A DNA stretch of 64,000 nucleotides from Prosthecobacter debontii (GTDB lineage: Bacteria; Verrucomicrobiota; Verrucomicrobiia; Verrucomicrobiales; Verrucomicrobiaceae). The translations under genes and the position numbers were made by a program. The stretch spans positions 1-64,000 of the forward strand of contig NZ_FUYE01000020.1 in assembly GCF_900167535.1 (NCBI RefSeq), in the 5' to 3' direction. The notes below the pieces were generated by a model. It was not told the origin of the DNA. It was given only the letters and a program-made list of their open reading frames with translations, and did not search any database. Of the stretch, positions 16,745 through 24,866 are shown piece after piece; within the stretch, counting starts at the first letter, position 1, and every line of letters starts with the position of its first letter.

Positions 16745-17548
16745 TTAGAATGATCTGTTGATATCCACTTTGCCTCTGTCTCCGACCTTCACCGGATCAG
16801 CAGCGTTTGCTAACTCCTGAACCACTGCACCGCTGACGGAGCCGCGCACTTCAGTGACAAGGATCTTTGCGATGGGTTTATCCTCGCGAAAAATTTCAAA
16901 TGGCATCCCGGGCTTAACGCCATCACGGGAGCCTACTGAGAGAACTGCAATTCCCAAATCGGGCTTCAAACTCACGATGCGAACGTTTTGCAGATCAGAT
17001 ACCGCAGCAGGTGCCGGTGCCTGACCCTGAGGAGCAGCAGCAGCGCTCAGGACTTCCTCGGCCTTGGAGAGCGCTTTCGAAAGCTGCTCGCCGGCGATCG
17101 GCTCGGGTGTTGGGACGGTCTTTGCAAACTGAAGGGATGCTTCAGCCAGTTGCATCAGGCTTTCGGCCAAATTTTGGCGGGACGTCTCAGAGATTCGGAG
17201 ATCACTGAGAGCGGAGAGCAGACGGGCCTGAGTCTGCTCGGTTGAATTTTCCAGGGCACCGATTCCAAGGCCTTCTAACAGACCCCGCAAGCGTTCATAA
17301 CGATCGCGGAGCTCGGCTGCCTCTTGGTTGGCTGCCGCAGCACTCTGCGTCAGCGCATCTGTTTTATCTTTGGCGGCGGCTACTTGCTTCTCCAGAGACT
17401 GGATCTTCTGAGCCGCCACTTGCAAAGCGGTATTAAGTTCCTGCAACTCGAAGGCCGTCTGGGCCTGCACACCGCCACCTAGCACCACCAGAGCTGCAAG
17501 GAGCAGCTTAGCGCGCTGAGCGATTCGGTTGTGCAGAGTGACGATCAT
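16745..17548 (-). CDS. Secreted coiled-coil protein inserted in the ribosomal operon
   Basis: A protein of 267 aa that I do not recognise. It has a signal peptide (AKLLLAALVVLGGGVQAQ, cleavage about residue 29), a long Ala/Gln/Glu-rich coiled coil (about 33-150), a Pro/Ala linker (about 175-188), and a C-terminal beta domain (VRIVSLKPDLGIAVLSVG, SRDGVKPGMPFEIFRED, GDRGKVDI) resembling the small SH3-like barrels of envelope proteins such as MreC. It should be periplasmic. It lies between rpsS (32 bp) and rplV (4 bp), where ribosomal clusters normally have no gene, so it is transcribed with them. A growth-linked cell-wall role is speculation. Confidence 0.75.
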   Translation of the reverse strand: MIVTLHNRIAQRAKLLLAALVVLGGGVQAQTAFELQELNTALQVAAQKIQSLEKQVAAAKDKTDALTQSAAAANQEAAELRDRYERLRGLLEGLGIGALENSTEQTQARLLSALSDLRISETSRQNLAESLMQLAEASLQFAKTVPTPEPIAGEQLSKALSKAEEVLSAAAAPQGQAPAPAAVSDLQNVRIVSLKPDLGIAVLSVGSRDGVKPGMPFEIFREDKPIAKILVTEVRGSVSGAVVQELANAADPVKVGDRGKVDINRSF

Positions 17549-17580
17549 GTGAAGCAGGGTAAACAGCGCGCTTTTAAAAC

Positions 17581-17859
17581 TTACTTCGAAGCCTTCACAG
17601 TGTGAGCACCGTGGCCTTTGAAGAGACGCGTCAGGGCGAATTCACCCAGACGATGTCCAACCATGTTTTCCGTGACATACACGCTCACGAAGTCCTTGCC
17701 GTTGTGCACCAGGAAGGTGTGACCGACAAGATCTGGAGTGATCATGGAGCTACGGGCCCAAGTTTTGATTGGGCGCTTCTGACCGGCGTCATTAAGCTTG
17801 TCCACTTTTTCAAGCAGAGCTTGCTGAACGAAAGGGCCTTTTTTGAGTGAGCGTGCCAT
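17581..17859 (-). CDS. rpsS: 30S ribosomal protein S19
   Basis: A protein of 92 aa with the S19 landmarks [20 protein letters not shown], the [19 protein letters not shown] block and [19 protein letters not shown]19 sits in the head of the 30S subunit with S13. It follows rplB by 31 bp. The usual next gene, rplV, is displaced by the inserted coiled-coil gene. Confidence 0.97.
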   Translation of the reverse strand: MARSLKKGPFVQQALLEKVDKLNDAGQKRPIKTWARSSMITPDLVGHTFLVHNGKDFVSVYVTENMVGHRLGEFALTRLFKGHGAHTVKASK

Positions 17860-17890
17860 AGGGCTAGAGAGTCAGAATTCAGGAAACAGG

Positions 17891-18730
17891 TTACTTCTTG
17901 GCGTGGCGGGTCTGAACAATCAGTTTGTTCGTCGCCTTCTTCTTGTTGCGAGTCTTCTCGCCCTTGGCATGACCCCATGGGCTCAGAAGGTGCTGGCGAC
18001 CACCACCGGACTTGGAGCGGCCTTCACCACCACCGTTCGGGTGATCAATCGGGTTCATACACATACCACGGACGGTCGGGCGAGTACCCTGCCAGCGTGT
18101 GCGGCCCGCTTTACCGGAGACCACGTTCATGTGCTCGGTGTTACCGACCTGACCGATGGTTGCGTAGCACTCAGCGTGGATCTTGCGGATCTCACCGGAG
18201 GGCATGCGCACCAGAGCGAAATCACCTTCGCGGTTGGACAGGATCGCAGCCTGACCAGCGGCACGGGCGACGACGCCACCACGACCCTGAGTCAACTCAA
18301 CGTTGTGGATGGAAGTTCCGAGAGGGATCTTGCGGAGGGGAAGAGCGTTGCCCACTTCAGGAGCGGCCTTCTCACCAGCCATCACGCTAGCACCCACTTG
18401 AAGGGCGTTTGGAGCGATGATGTAGGCGCGCTGTCCGTCATTGTATTCCACGAGGGCGATACGAGCGGAACGGTTGGGATCGTATTCGATGGCGATCACC
18501 TTCGCGGCTTCATCACGGCGGGAGCGCTTGAAGTCGATGAGACGGTAGCGGCGCTCGTGGCCACCACCGATGTGACGGGTGGTGATGCGACCGGTGTTGT
18601 TACGTCCGCCGGACTTGCGAAGAGCAACGGTGAGGCTGCGCTGCGGGCTGTCCTTGGTGATCTCCTCAAAGGAGTTCCACTCCTTGTAGCGGTTGGACGG
18701 GGTATTGGGCTTGAAAGTTTTCAGCGCCAT
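17891..18730 (-). CDS. rplB: 50S ribosomal protein L2
   Basis: A protein of 279 aa, typical length. The RNA-binding core is intact: [20 protein letters not shown] near residue 55, [15 protein letters not shown], and the peptidyl-transferase-side loop near residue 225. That loop reads [15 protein letters not shown], with Asn where many bacteria have a second His (DHPHGGGEG). L2 supports subunit joining and peptidyl transfer. It follows rplW by 42 bp. Confidence 0.97.
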   Translation of the reverse strand: MALKTFKPNTPSNRYKEWNSFEEITKDSPQRSLTVALRKSGGRNNTGRITTRHIGGGHERRYRLIDFKRSRRDEAAKVIAIEYDPNRSARIALVEYNDGQRAYIIAPNALQVGASVMAGEKAAPEVGNALPLRKIPLGTSIHNVELTQGRGGVVARAAGQAAILSNREGDFALVRMPSGEIRKIHAECYATIGQVGNTEHMNVVSGKAGRTRWQGTRPTVRGMCMNPIDHPNGGGEGRSKSGGGRQHLLSPWGHAKGEKTRNKKKATNKLIVQTRHAKK

Positions 18731-18772
18731 GGCTCTGCGTCTTTCTTTTTAAAGGGTTACCGAATTTGAGGA

Positions 18773-19057
18773 TTACACGAGGTCGAGACGCTCACCTTCT
18801 TTGAGGCGAACCACGGCCTTTTTCCAATGATTGGTCCGGCCATAATCAGCGCGGCGCTCGCGGCGAGCTTTGCCAGCGTAGTTTGCGGTGCGGACGGACT
18901 CGACTTTCTTGCCGAAGTGCTTTTCGACAGCCTGCTTGATCTCCAGCTTGTTAGCCTTGGGATGCACGACGAACACATACTCATTGTTCGTTTCGCCAAG
19001 CATCGTGGCTTTTTCTGTGAGACGAATCGTTTGGATGATCGTTTGCGGATCTTTCAT
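18773..19057 (-). CDS. rplW: 50S ribosomal protein L23
   Basis: A protein of 94 aa from the ATG at 19057, which lies one base after the rplD stop; the frame is open slightly further upstream within rplD. The L23 core is clear: RLTEKATMLGETNNEYVFVV, HPKANKLEIKQAVEKHFGKK and a basic GKARRERRADYGR loop. L23 docks trigger factor and SRP at the tunnel exit. Its closeness to rplD suggests translational coupling. Confidence 0.95.
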   Translation of the reverse strand: MKDPQTIIQTIRLTEKATMLGETNNEYVFVVHPKANKLEIKQAVEKHFGKKVESVRTANYAGKARRERRADYGRTNHWKKAVVRLKEGERLDLV

Positions 19058-19058
19058 A

Positions 19059-19664
19059 TCAGGCAGTCCTCCGGGCAAGAGTTGGGAGAGCGTCGGTGGT
19101 CACGAGCACCTGCGGGTAGAGAAGCAGGTGTTCTGCGTTGACCTCTTCGGCAGAGATAAGCTGGACGTTCTGCACGTTGCGTGCGGAGCGGAAAGTCAAT
19201 TCATCGAAGGAACCGACGATGAGAGTCTTCTTAGCGGTGGAAAGAGAAGCCACAGCGCTCACGAAGCTCTTGGTCTTGCCGTCAGCGACAGCAAAGTCGG
19301 AGATGGTGGAGACGGCGCCGTCCACGATACGAGCGGTCAGAGCGGTGCGAAGAGCAAGCTTGCGGACGTTTTTCGTGGTCTTCTTGGAGTAGTCGCGAGT
19401 TTTGGGACCGAAGACGACACCACCACCAGACCAGATCGGGGAGCGTTTGCTACCCATACGGGCGTTACCAGTGCCCTTCTGGTTCCAAAGCTTCTTGCCG
19501 GATCCGGAGACTTCAGCACGAGACTTGGTGTGGGCATTGCCCTGACGGCGATTGGCGCGATAAGCGACGAGGACGTCGTTGAGAGCCTGCTTACCCTGGT
19601 GACCTTCGACAAGGTTCAGGTTCGCCTGCTTGGCGCTTTCAGTAGAAAGAACGGTTGCTGACAT
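19059..19664 (-). CDS. rplD: 50S ribosomal protein L4
   Basis: A protein of 201 aa. The tunnel-lining loop is recognisable (VLVAYRANRRQGNAHTKSRA, then GSGKKLWNQKGTGNARMGS and RSPIWSGGGVVFGPKTRDYS), followed by KKTTKNVRKLALRTALTAR. In E. coli L4 represses its own S10 operon; no matching leader was identified here. It follows rplC by 18 bp. Confidence 0.96.
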   Translation of the reverse strand: MSATVLSTESAKQANLNLVEGHQGKQALNDVLVAYRANRRQGNAHTKSRAEVSGSGKKLWNQKGTGNARMGSKRSPIWSGGGVVFGPKTRDYSKKTTKNVRKLALRTALTARIVDGAVSTISDFAVADGKTKSFVSAVASLSTAKKTLIVGSFDELTFRSARNVQNVQLISAEEVNAEHLLLYPQVLVTTDALPTLARRTA

Positions 19665-19682
19665 GATTCAATTCCTCCGGGG

Positions 19683-20333
19683 TTACTTGGCTGGGGCAGG
19701 CTTCTTCTTGGCAGGGCGCACCACGACGATGCTGCCTTTGTTGCCAGGGATGGCTCCGCTGATGAGAAGCACGCCATCTTCTGGGCGGCTCTGGATGACT
19801 TTCAGGTTTTGGGTGGTCACACGATCCACACCATCATGACCAGGCATTTTTTGGTTTTTCCAAACCAGACCCGGAGTCAGACGGCAACCGATGGAACCAG
19901 GACGACGATGCATCATGGAGCCGTGAGTGGCGGGCTGACCGGCGAAGTTCCAGCGTTTCACAACGCCCTGGAAACCTTTACCCTTGGTGGTTCCGATCAC
20001 GTCCACCCACTGACCGTTGCTGAAAAGGCTGGCATCGATCTTTGCATCAGCAGCTGGAAGCTGATCGTCAGAAGTCACGCGGAATTCTTTAACGATGCGC
20101 TTTGGAGCGGTGCCGTGCTTCTTGAAGTGACCCAGAGCTGGCTTGCTCAGGCGGGACTCCTTTTGGTCTCCGTAGCCGATCTGAACGGCAGAGTAACCAT
20201 CTTTACCGGAAGCCTGCTTCACTTGGACCACTGCGTTTCCGCTGACGTCCACCACTGTGACAGCAATCGCTTCACCTTTGTCGGTATAGACTTTGGTCAT
20301 ACCGAGTTTTTTGCCAATCAATCCTAAAGACAT
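19683..20333 (-). CDS. rplC: 50S ribosomal protein L3
   Basis: A protein of 216 aa with the L3 opening SLGLIGKKLGMTKVYTDKG and the loop that reaches the peptidyl transferase centre (VIGTTKGKGFQGVVKRWNF, then GQPATHGSMMHRRPGSIG and KMPGHDGVDRVT). The C-terminus is short and Lys/Pro-rich. L3 is an early 50S assembly protein. It follows rpsJ by 38 bp. Confidence 0.96.
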   Translation of the reverse strand: MSLGLIGKKLGMTKVYTDKGEAIAVTVVDVSGNAVVQVKQASGKDGYSAVQIGYGDQKESRLSKPALGHFKKHGTAPKRIVKEFRVTSDDQLPAADAKIDASLFSNGQWVDVIGTTKGKGFQGVVKRWNFAGQPATHGSMMHRRPGSIGCRLTPGLVWKNQKMPGHDGVDRVTTQNLKVIQSRPEDGVLLISGAIPGNKGSIVVVRPAKKKPAPAK

Positions 20334-20371
20334 AATGTTTTACCTCCCAGTAGGTCGTTCGAAGGTTAAGA

Positions 20372-20680
20372 CTAGATTTTGATCGTGATGTCCACGCCGG
20401 AAGGAAGGTTGAGCTTCTTCAGCTCATCCACCGTGCGGGAGGTGGGGTCAACGATGTCCAACAAACGCTTGTGCGTGCGGATTTCGAACTGGTCCATGGA
20501 CTTCTTGTCCACGTGCGGAGAACGGTTCACGGTGAACTTCTCGATACGGGTCGGAAGCGGGATCGGGCCGGCCACTTTGGCACCCGTGCGCTTGGCGGTT
20601 TCGACGATGTCTGCGGTGCTCTTATCAAGCACGCGATAGTCGTAAGCGCGGAGGCGGATTCTGATTCTCTGATTGTTCAT
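20372..20680 (-). CDS. rpsJ: 30S ribosomal protein S10
   Basis: A protein of 102 aa, the standard length: [20 protein letters not shown], then [20 protein letters not shown] and the ending [14 protein letters not shown]10 is in the 30S head and doubles as NusE in antitermination complexes. It directly follows fusA (39 bp); tuf, which lies between these genes in many bacteria, is absent. Confidence 0.97.
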   Translation of the reverse strand: MNNQRIRIRLRAYDYRVLDKSTADIVETAKRTGAKVAGPIPLPTRIEKFTVNRSPHVDKKSMDQFEIRTHKRLLDIVDPTSRTVDELKKLNLPSGVDITIKI

Positions 20681-20719
20681 GACGTGTGTCCGGCGTGAAT
20701 AGTTATCTTTGAAAATTGC

Positions 20720-22870
20720 TTAGTTCTTGTCACCGCCGCGCTGCTCGACGATCTGATCCACGATCTGCTGTGGCACCTGCTCAAAGTGGGAAGGCTGCAT
20801 GGAGTAGCTGGCTCGACCGGAAGACAGGGTGCGGATGGTGGTGGAGTAACCGAACATTTCCGCAAGAGGCACTTCAGAACGAATGATGGCAGTGGTGCCG
20901 CGAGTGTCGATACCTTGGATCTTACCACGGCGACGGTTAAGGTCACCCATGATATCACCCTGATAATCTTCCGGAGTGGAAGCTTCGACAGCCATGATTG
21001 GCTCAAGGAGGATGCACTTGGCTTTCTTCAGAGCGTCTTTGACGGCGAAGATAGCGGCCATCTTGAAAGCGTTTTCGTTGGAGTCAACGTCGTGGCTCGA
21101 ACCATCAACCAGGTCGATGTGCATGTCGATCACTGGGTAACCGGCGATGATGCCGTTCATAGCAGCTTCGATACAGCCAGCCTTGGAGGGGTTGATGAAC
21201 TCCTTCGGAATGCTTCCGCCGACAGTTTTGTTTTCAACCACGATGCCGGAACCTTTTTCACCAGGGCGGACCTTGATGACGACGTGACCATATTGACCAC
21301 GACCACCGGACTGCTTGACCAGCTTGCCTTCACCATCAGCCTCTTTCGTGAGGGTCTCACGGTAGGCGATCTGTGGCTTGCCAGTGTTGGTTTCCACTTT
21401 GTGCTCGCGCTTGAGGCGGTCGCAGAGAATTTCAAGGTGAAGCTCACCCATGCCAGCGATGATCGTCTGGCCGGTCTCTTCGTCCGTCTTGACAAAGAAG
21501 GTTGGATCTTCTTCCGAGAGACGCTGCAGAGCGTTACCCATCTTCTCCTGGTCACCCTTGGTCTTCGGCTCAACAGCCATGGAGATCACAGGCTCAGGGA
21601 AGGTTGGAGGCTCAAGCAGAACTTCCAGACTTGGATCACAGAAGGTGTCACCGGTGCGGACGTCTTTCACACCCACGAGGGCGGCGATATCACCTGAGTA
21701 GCAGACTTCGATGTCCTTATGGACGGAGGCTTGAATCTGAATCAAGCGGCCCACGCGCTCAGACTTACGTGTGCGGGGGTTGTAGATGGTGTCACCCTTC
21801 TTGACGCAACCGGAATAGACACGGAAGAACACCAAGCGACCGAATTTGTCGGACCAGAGCTTGAAACCAAGGGCAATGAACTTGCCGTTGTCATCTGGGA
21901 TGGCCTCAACTTCGTTTTCAGGCTCATCAATGACGTGACCTTTCTGAGGCTCAATGTCAAGGGGTCCTGGGAGATAGTCGATGACGGCGTCGATCAGATA
22001 CTGAACACCTTTGTTCTTGAAGGCAGAACCACCGGCCATTGGGATGATCTTATTAGCGATCACACAGCGACGAAGACCTTCCTTCAGTTCCTTCACGCCG
22101 ATTGGCATTTCCTCAAGGAACATCATGCCCAACTCTTCGTCATGGCTGCAGACCTGATCAAGGAGACCATCGTAGGCTTCTTTAGCCTTAGCGATTTCAG
22201 CACCCTCAAGTTCGCGCACTTTGTAGGTAGAGCCGAAACGGTCATCATCAGAATAGATGATCGCCTTCTGGTTCACCACGTCGATCTGGCCGGAGAGGTT
22301 GTCTTCAGCGCCGATTGGAATCAGGATCGGCCAGGCATTGGCACCCAGCTTTTCACGAACGTCTTTCACCACGTTTTCGAAGTTGGCACCTGTGCGGTCC
22401 ATCTTATTCACGAAGGCGATACGAGGAACACTGTATTTCTCAGCCTGGCGATAAACGGTTTCAGACTGCGGCTGCACACCTGCCACACCGCAAAGAACGA
22501 AGATCGCGCCATCAAGAACACGAAGGGAACGTTCCACTTCAGCGGTGAAGTCCACGTGTCCAGGAGTGTCAATGATGTTCACCCGCATGTCTTCCAGCTC
22601 ACGAAGCTTGAAGATTCCCTCTTCCTTAAGCTGCTTCCAGCGAGCCGTCACAGCGGCGGAGGTGATGGTGATACCACGCTCTTTTTCCTGCTCCATCCAG
22701 TCGGTGGTGGCAGCACCATCGTGCACCTCACCGATCTTGTGAATCATCCCTGTGTAGAACAGGATACGCTCAGTCAGAGTCGTCTTGCCCGCGTCGATGT
22801 GGGCACAGATCCCGATGTTACGGGTGCGCTCCAGAGGATATTCGCGGCTAGGGGAATTAGGGTTCGACAT
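20720..22870 (-). CDS. fusA: Translation elongation factor G
   Basis: A protein of 716 aa that drives ribosomal translocation by GTP hydrolysis. The GTPase motifs are intact: AHIDAGKTTLTERILFYTG (P-loop), the GITITSAA switch I threonine, DTPGHVDFT (switch II) and NKMDRTGANF. The later domains follow, ending with GRASYSMQPSHFEQVPQQI. It stands between rpsG and rpsJ, joining the str and S10 parts of the cluster. Confidence 0.97.
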   Translation of the reverse strand: MSNPNSPSREYPLERTRNIGICAHIDAGKTTLTERILFYTGMIHKIGEVHDGAATTDWMEQEKERGITITSAAVTARWKQLKEEGIFKLRELEDMRVNIIDTPGHVDFTAEVERSLRVLDGAIFVLCGVAGVQPQSETVYRQAEKYSVPRIAFVNKMDRTGANFENVVKDVREKLGANAWPILIPIGAEDNLSGQIDVVNQKAIIYSDDDRFGSTYKVRELEGAEIAKAKEAYDGLLDQVCSHDEELGMMFLEEMPIGVKELKEGLRRCVIANKIIPMAGGSAFKNKGVQYLIDAVIDYLPGPLDIEPQKGHVIDEPENEVEAIPDDNGKFIALGFKLWSDKFGRLVFFRVYSGCVKKGDTIYNPRTRKSERVGRLIQIQASVHKDIEVCYSGDIAALVGVKDVRTGDTFCDPSLEVLLEPPTFPEPVISMAVEPKTKGDQEKMGNALQRLSEEDPTFFVKTDEETGQTIIAGMGELHLEILCDRLKREHKVETNTGKPQIAYRETLTKEADGEGKLVKQSGGRGQYGHVVIKVRPGEKGSGIVVENKTVGGSIPKEFINPSKAGCIEAAMNGIIAGYPVIDMHIDLVDGSSHDVDSNENAFKMAAIFAVKDALKKAKCILLEPIMAVEASTPEDYQGDIMGDLNRRRGKIQGIDTRGTTAIIRSEVPLAEMFGYSTTIRTLSSGRASYSMQPSHFEQVPQQIVDQIVEQRGGDKN

Positions 22871-22922
22871 GGGACAAAAAAGTGTGGTGTGAACGATTCA
22901 GCGTGATGTGAAAAGCGCCAGA

Positions 22923-23396
22923 TTAGAAGCGGAAGTGAGCGAAAGCGCGGTTGGCCTGAGCCTGCTTATGCACATCGTCACGCTTACGGACAGAGGAACC
23001 CTGACCCGTGGAAGCTTCTTTGAGCTCGTTAGCAAGAGCGCGGTGCATTGGAACACCCTTGCGACCACGAGCATAACCAACGATCCAGCGCATCGCCAGA
23101 GACTCGGAACGAGCCGTATTCACTTCCAGAGGAACCTGGTAAGTAGCACCACCCACGCGGCGGGCCTTCACCTCAACCTTCGGCTTCGCATTATCGATCG
23201 CACGATTAAAGAGCTCAAGCGGGTCGATGGAGTCAGACTTTTCATTCAACTGCTCGATAGCAGCGTAAACAATGCGCTCAGCGAGGGACTTCTTACCACT
23301 CTGCATCACGCGAGCGATCAGGTGAGCCACAAGTTGGCTATCATAGCGAGAGTCCTTGTGAACCGGCTTGTCGTAAACTCGTTTTCTGCGGGCCAT
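22923..23396 (-). CDS. rpsG: 30S ribosomal protein S7
   Basis: A protein of 157 aa with the S7 signatures MARRKRVYDKPVHKDSRYDS, the VAHLIARVMQSGKKSLAERI helix, RVGGATYQVPLEV and MRWIVGYARGRK. S7 nucleates assembly of the 30S head. It lies between rpsL and fusA in classic str order, with about 51 bp to each neighbour. Confidence 0.97.
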   Translation of the reverse strand: MARRKRVYDKPVHKDSRYDSQLVAHLIARVMQSGKKSLAERIVYAAIEQLNEKSDSIDPLELFNRAIDNAKPKVEVKARRVGGATYQVPLEVNTARSESLAMRWIVGYARGRKGVPMHRALANELKEASTGQGSSVRKRDDVHKQAQANRAFAHFRF

Positions 23397-23447
23397 AACG
23401 GTAAAGGGGCGTGTGTGTAATTAACAGAGATTCAGTTTAACTGAGGC

Positions 23448-23858
23448 TTACTTCTTGCCTTTGGCAGGAGCAGCGGCGGCAGCACCCTTCTTCGGACGCT
23501 TAGCACCATACTTAGAACGACCACGGCGACGCTTATCAACTCCAAGGCAGTCCAGAGTTCCGCGGACGATGTGGTAACGCACACCCGGCAAGTCTTTTAC
23601 ACGACCACCACGAACCAACACAATGCTGTGCTCCTGGAGGTTGTGACCTTCACCGCCGATGTAGGCAATGACTTCGTAACCATTCGTCAGACGAACTTTG
23701 GCAACCTTACGCAAAGCCGAGTTTGGCTTTTTAGGCGTGCGGGTCATGACCTGAAGGCAAACGCCGCGACGCTGCGGGCAGCTTTCAAGCGCAGGCGACT
23801 TCGACTTCACCGCTTTATCTTTGCGGCCGTGTCTGACGAGTTGATTGATGGTGGGCAT
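23448..23858 (-). CDS. rpsL: 30S ribosomal protein S12
   Basis: A protein of 136 aa from the ATG at 23858, which gives the family N-terminus [12 protein letters not shown]; upstream in-frame codons to 23891 add residues S12 does not have. It contains [20 protein letters not shown], with both decoding-loop lysines as in streptomycin-sensitive forms, and [17 protein letters not shown]. The C-terminus has a Lys/Ala-rich tail. It is the first gene of the ribosomal cluster. Confidence 0.96.
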   Translation of the reverse strand: MPTINQLVRHGRKDKAVKSKSPALESCPQRRGVCLQVMTRTPKKPNSALRKVAKVRLTNGYEVIAYIGGEGHNLQEHSIVLVRGGRVKDLPGVRYHIVRGTLDCLGVDKRRRGRSKYGAKRPKKGAAAAAPAKGKK

Positions 23859-24317
23859 GGTCTGAAAAGTTTTCCGTTCCTTAATGGCCAAATCAGGCGG
23901 GAATCAGAAGAGACAGTGCCTCACCCCTATTGTCAGGGATTAGCACAGTGTTTTTCCGGTTCACTGCTCCGATAGCGAAAGACTCACTCTCGTGAATCGT
24001 TTAGCCGACACTCACGAGGAGCGTCTGGGCCGGGGAGCGCGCACTTTGCGATGGATCCTCATCTTAGCAAGATGTTTTTTGACTGTTTTTGCACTTTTTC
24101 ACAGTTCATTGTCTAAGTTATGCTAAGTAAATGCGGCTTTCCGGGCACTTTTCTTGGCGGCTAGATCGCGTCGCAATCCTGGTTAGACTACATACCATAG
24201 ATCGTGTTAGGCCTGACCACCGATGGGACTTGGCATTGCAAACCGTCGAGTGTCACTCAAGTCAATGCCTCTGCAGAACCCGCGTAAACCGCTCATTACC
24301 AGCTTTTTGCAGCCGAC
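23859..24317. promoter_or_regulatory. Leader and promoter region of the ribosomal cluster
   Basis: About 459 bp lie between the rpsL start and the stop of the Fur-family gene, both on the minus strand. The promoter of the whole str-S10-spc cluster should be here. Small elements are visible: CATCTT-AGC-AAGATG (about 24060-24074), and on the minus strand two ACTTAG copies four bases apart (near 24112-24125). I could not assign -35/-10 hexamers with confidence and saw no tRNA or coding sequence. A short plus-strand frame starting at 24131 overlaps the Fur-family gene and looks spurious. Confidence 0.4.
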
Positions 24318-24794
24318 TTACTGAGCGCATTCCGGGCATTGACCGAAGAACTCGAGCTCATGATAGAGCTTTTTAAAGCCTGACTTCTTGGCGATTTGTT
24401 TCTCCAATGCCTCGACCGGACAGGAGATATCCAGCTTCTCTATCCGCCCGCAGTCATTACAAATCAGGTAATCACTGTGTTCACCAGGTAAAATGATCGT
24501 GTAGTAGGCGGCGCGGTCATGCAGGCCCAATCGCCGGATCAAGGAACGCTCCTCCAATTTCATCAAAAGACGATAGACCGTGGCCTTATCGGCCCCGCTA
24601 TCCAGCTCCTCTGATTCGGCGATGTCAGCCAGAGTCAGGGGTTGGCAGGCATGGATGAGGATGCTCAAGACATCTTCGAGAGCTTTTGTCCGCCGTAGGC
24701 CAGCACCGCGGGCACGTTCCATCGCCTCTTTGAGGAGCTTTTCAGGCTCTGGCCGGAAACAGCCTTCATGATGGTGGTGGTGGTGCTTACTCAC
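24318..24794 (-). CDS. Fur-family metalloregulator with natural His6 N-terminus
   Basis: A protein of 158 aa: winged helix (LRRTKALEDVLSILIHACQP, ADKATVYRLLMKLEERSLI) then a dimerisation/metal domain. Two Cys pairs, CNDC (112-115) and CPEC (153-156), match the structural zinc site of Fur/Zur proteins; sensing ligands such as His106 and later His/Glu residues are present. The N-terminus carries six consecutive histidines (residues 4-9) plus a Cys, which could bind Zn or Ni. Zur or Fur cannot be decided from sequence. A perfect palindrome about 55-72 bp upstream is a candidate autoregulatory operator. Confidence 0.85.
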   Translation of the reverse strand: MSKHHHHHHEGCFRPEPEKLLKEAMERARGAGLRRTKALEDVLSILIHACQPLTLADIAESEELDSGADKATVYRLLMKLEERSLIRRLGLHDRAAYYTIILPGEHSDYLICNDCGRIEKLDISCPVEALEKQIAKKSGFKKLYHELEFFGQCPECAQ

Positions 24795-24848
24795 AGCGGC
24801 TTATTTCGCCGAAATCTCAGGCAATGCAAAGACGCTTTCACCGACTAA

Positions 24849-24866
24849 ATAGGATTCTGATCCTAT
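24849..24866. promoter_or_regulatory. Palindrome, candidate operator of the Fur-family gene
   Basis: ATAGGAT-TCTG-ATCCTAT: perfect 7-bp arms around a 4-nt centre. It lies 55-72 bp upstream of the Fur-family start and overlaps the stop codon of the 1144-aa gene. Its position suits metal-dependent self-repression. As RNA it could form a hairpin, but no T-run follows on the minus strand, so a terminator is less likely. Confidence 0.45.

Noticed and set aside
24131..24376. An 81-codon plus-strand frame upstream of rpsL
   Set aside because: It overlaps the Fur-family gene on the other strand and has no coding signal.
24318..24794. Hexahistidine near the N-terminus as a cloning tag artefact
   Set aside because: The surrounding DNA is continuous chromosome with no vector features, so the stretch appears natural.
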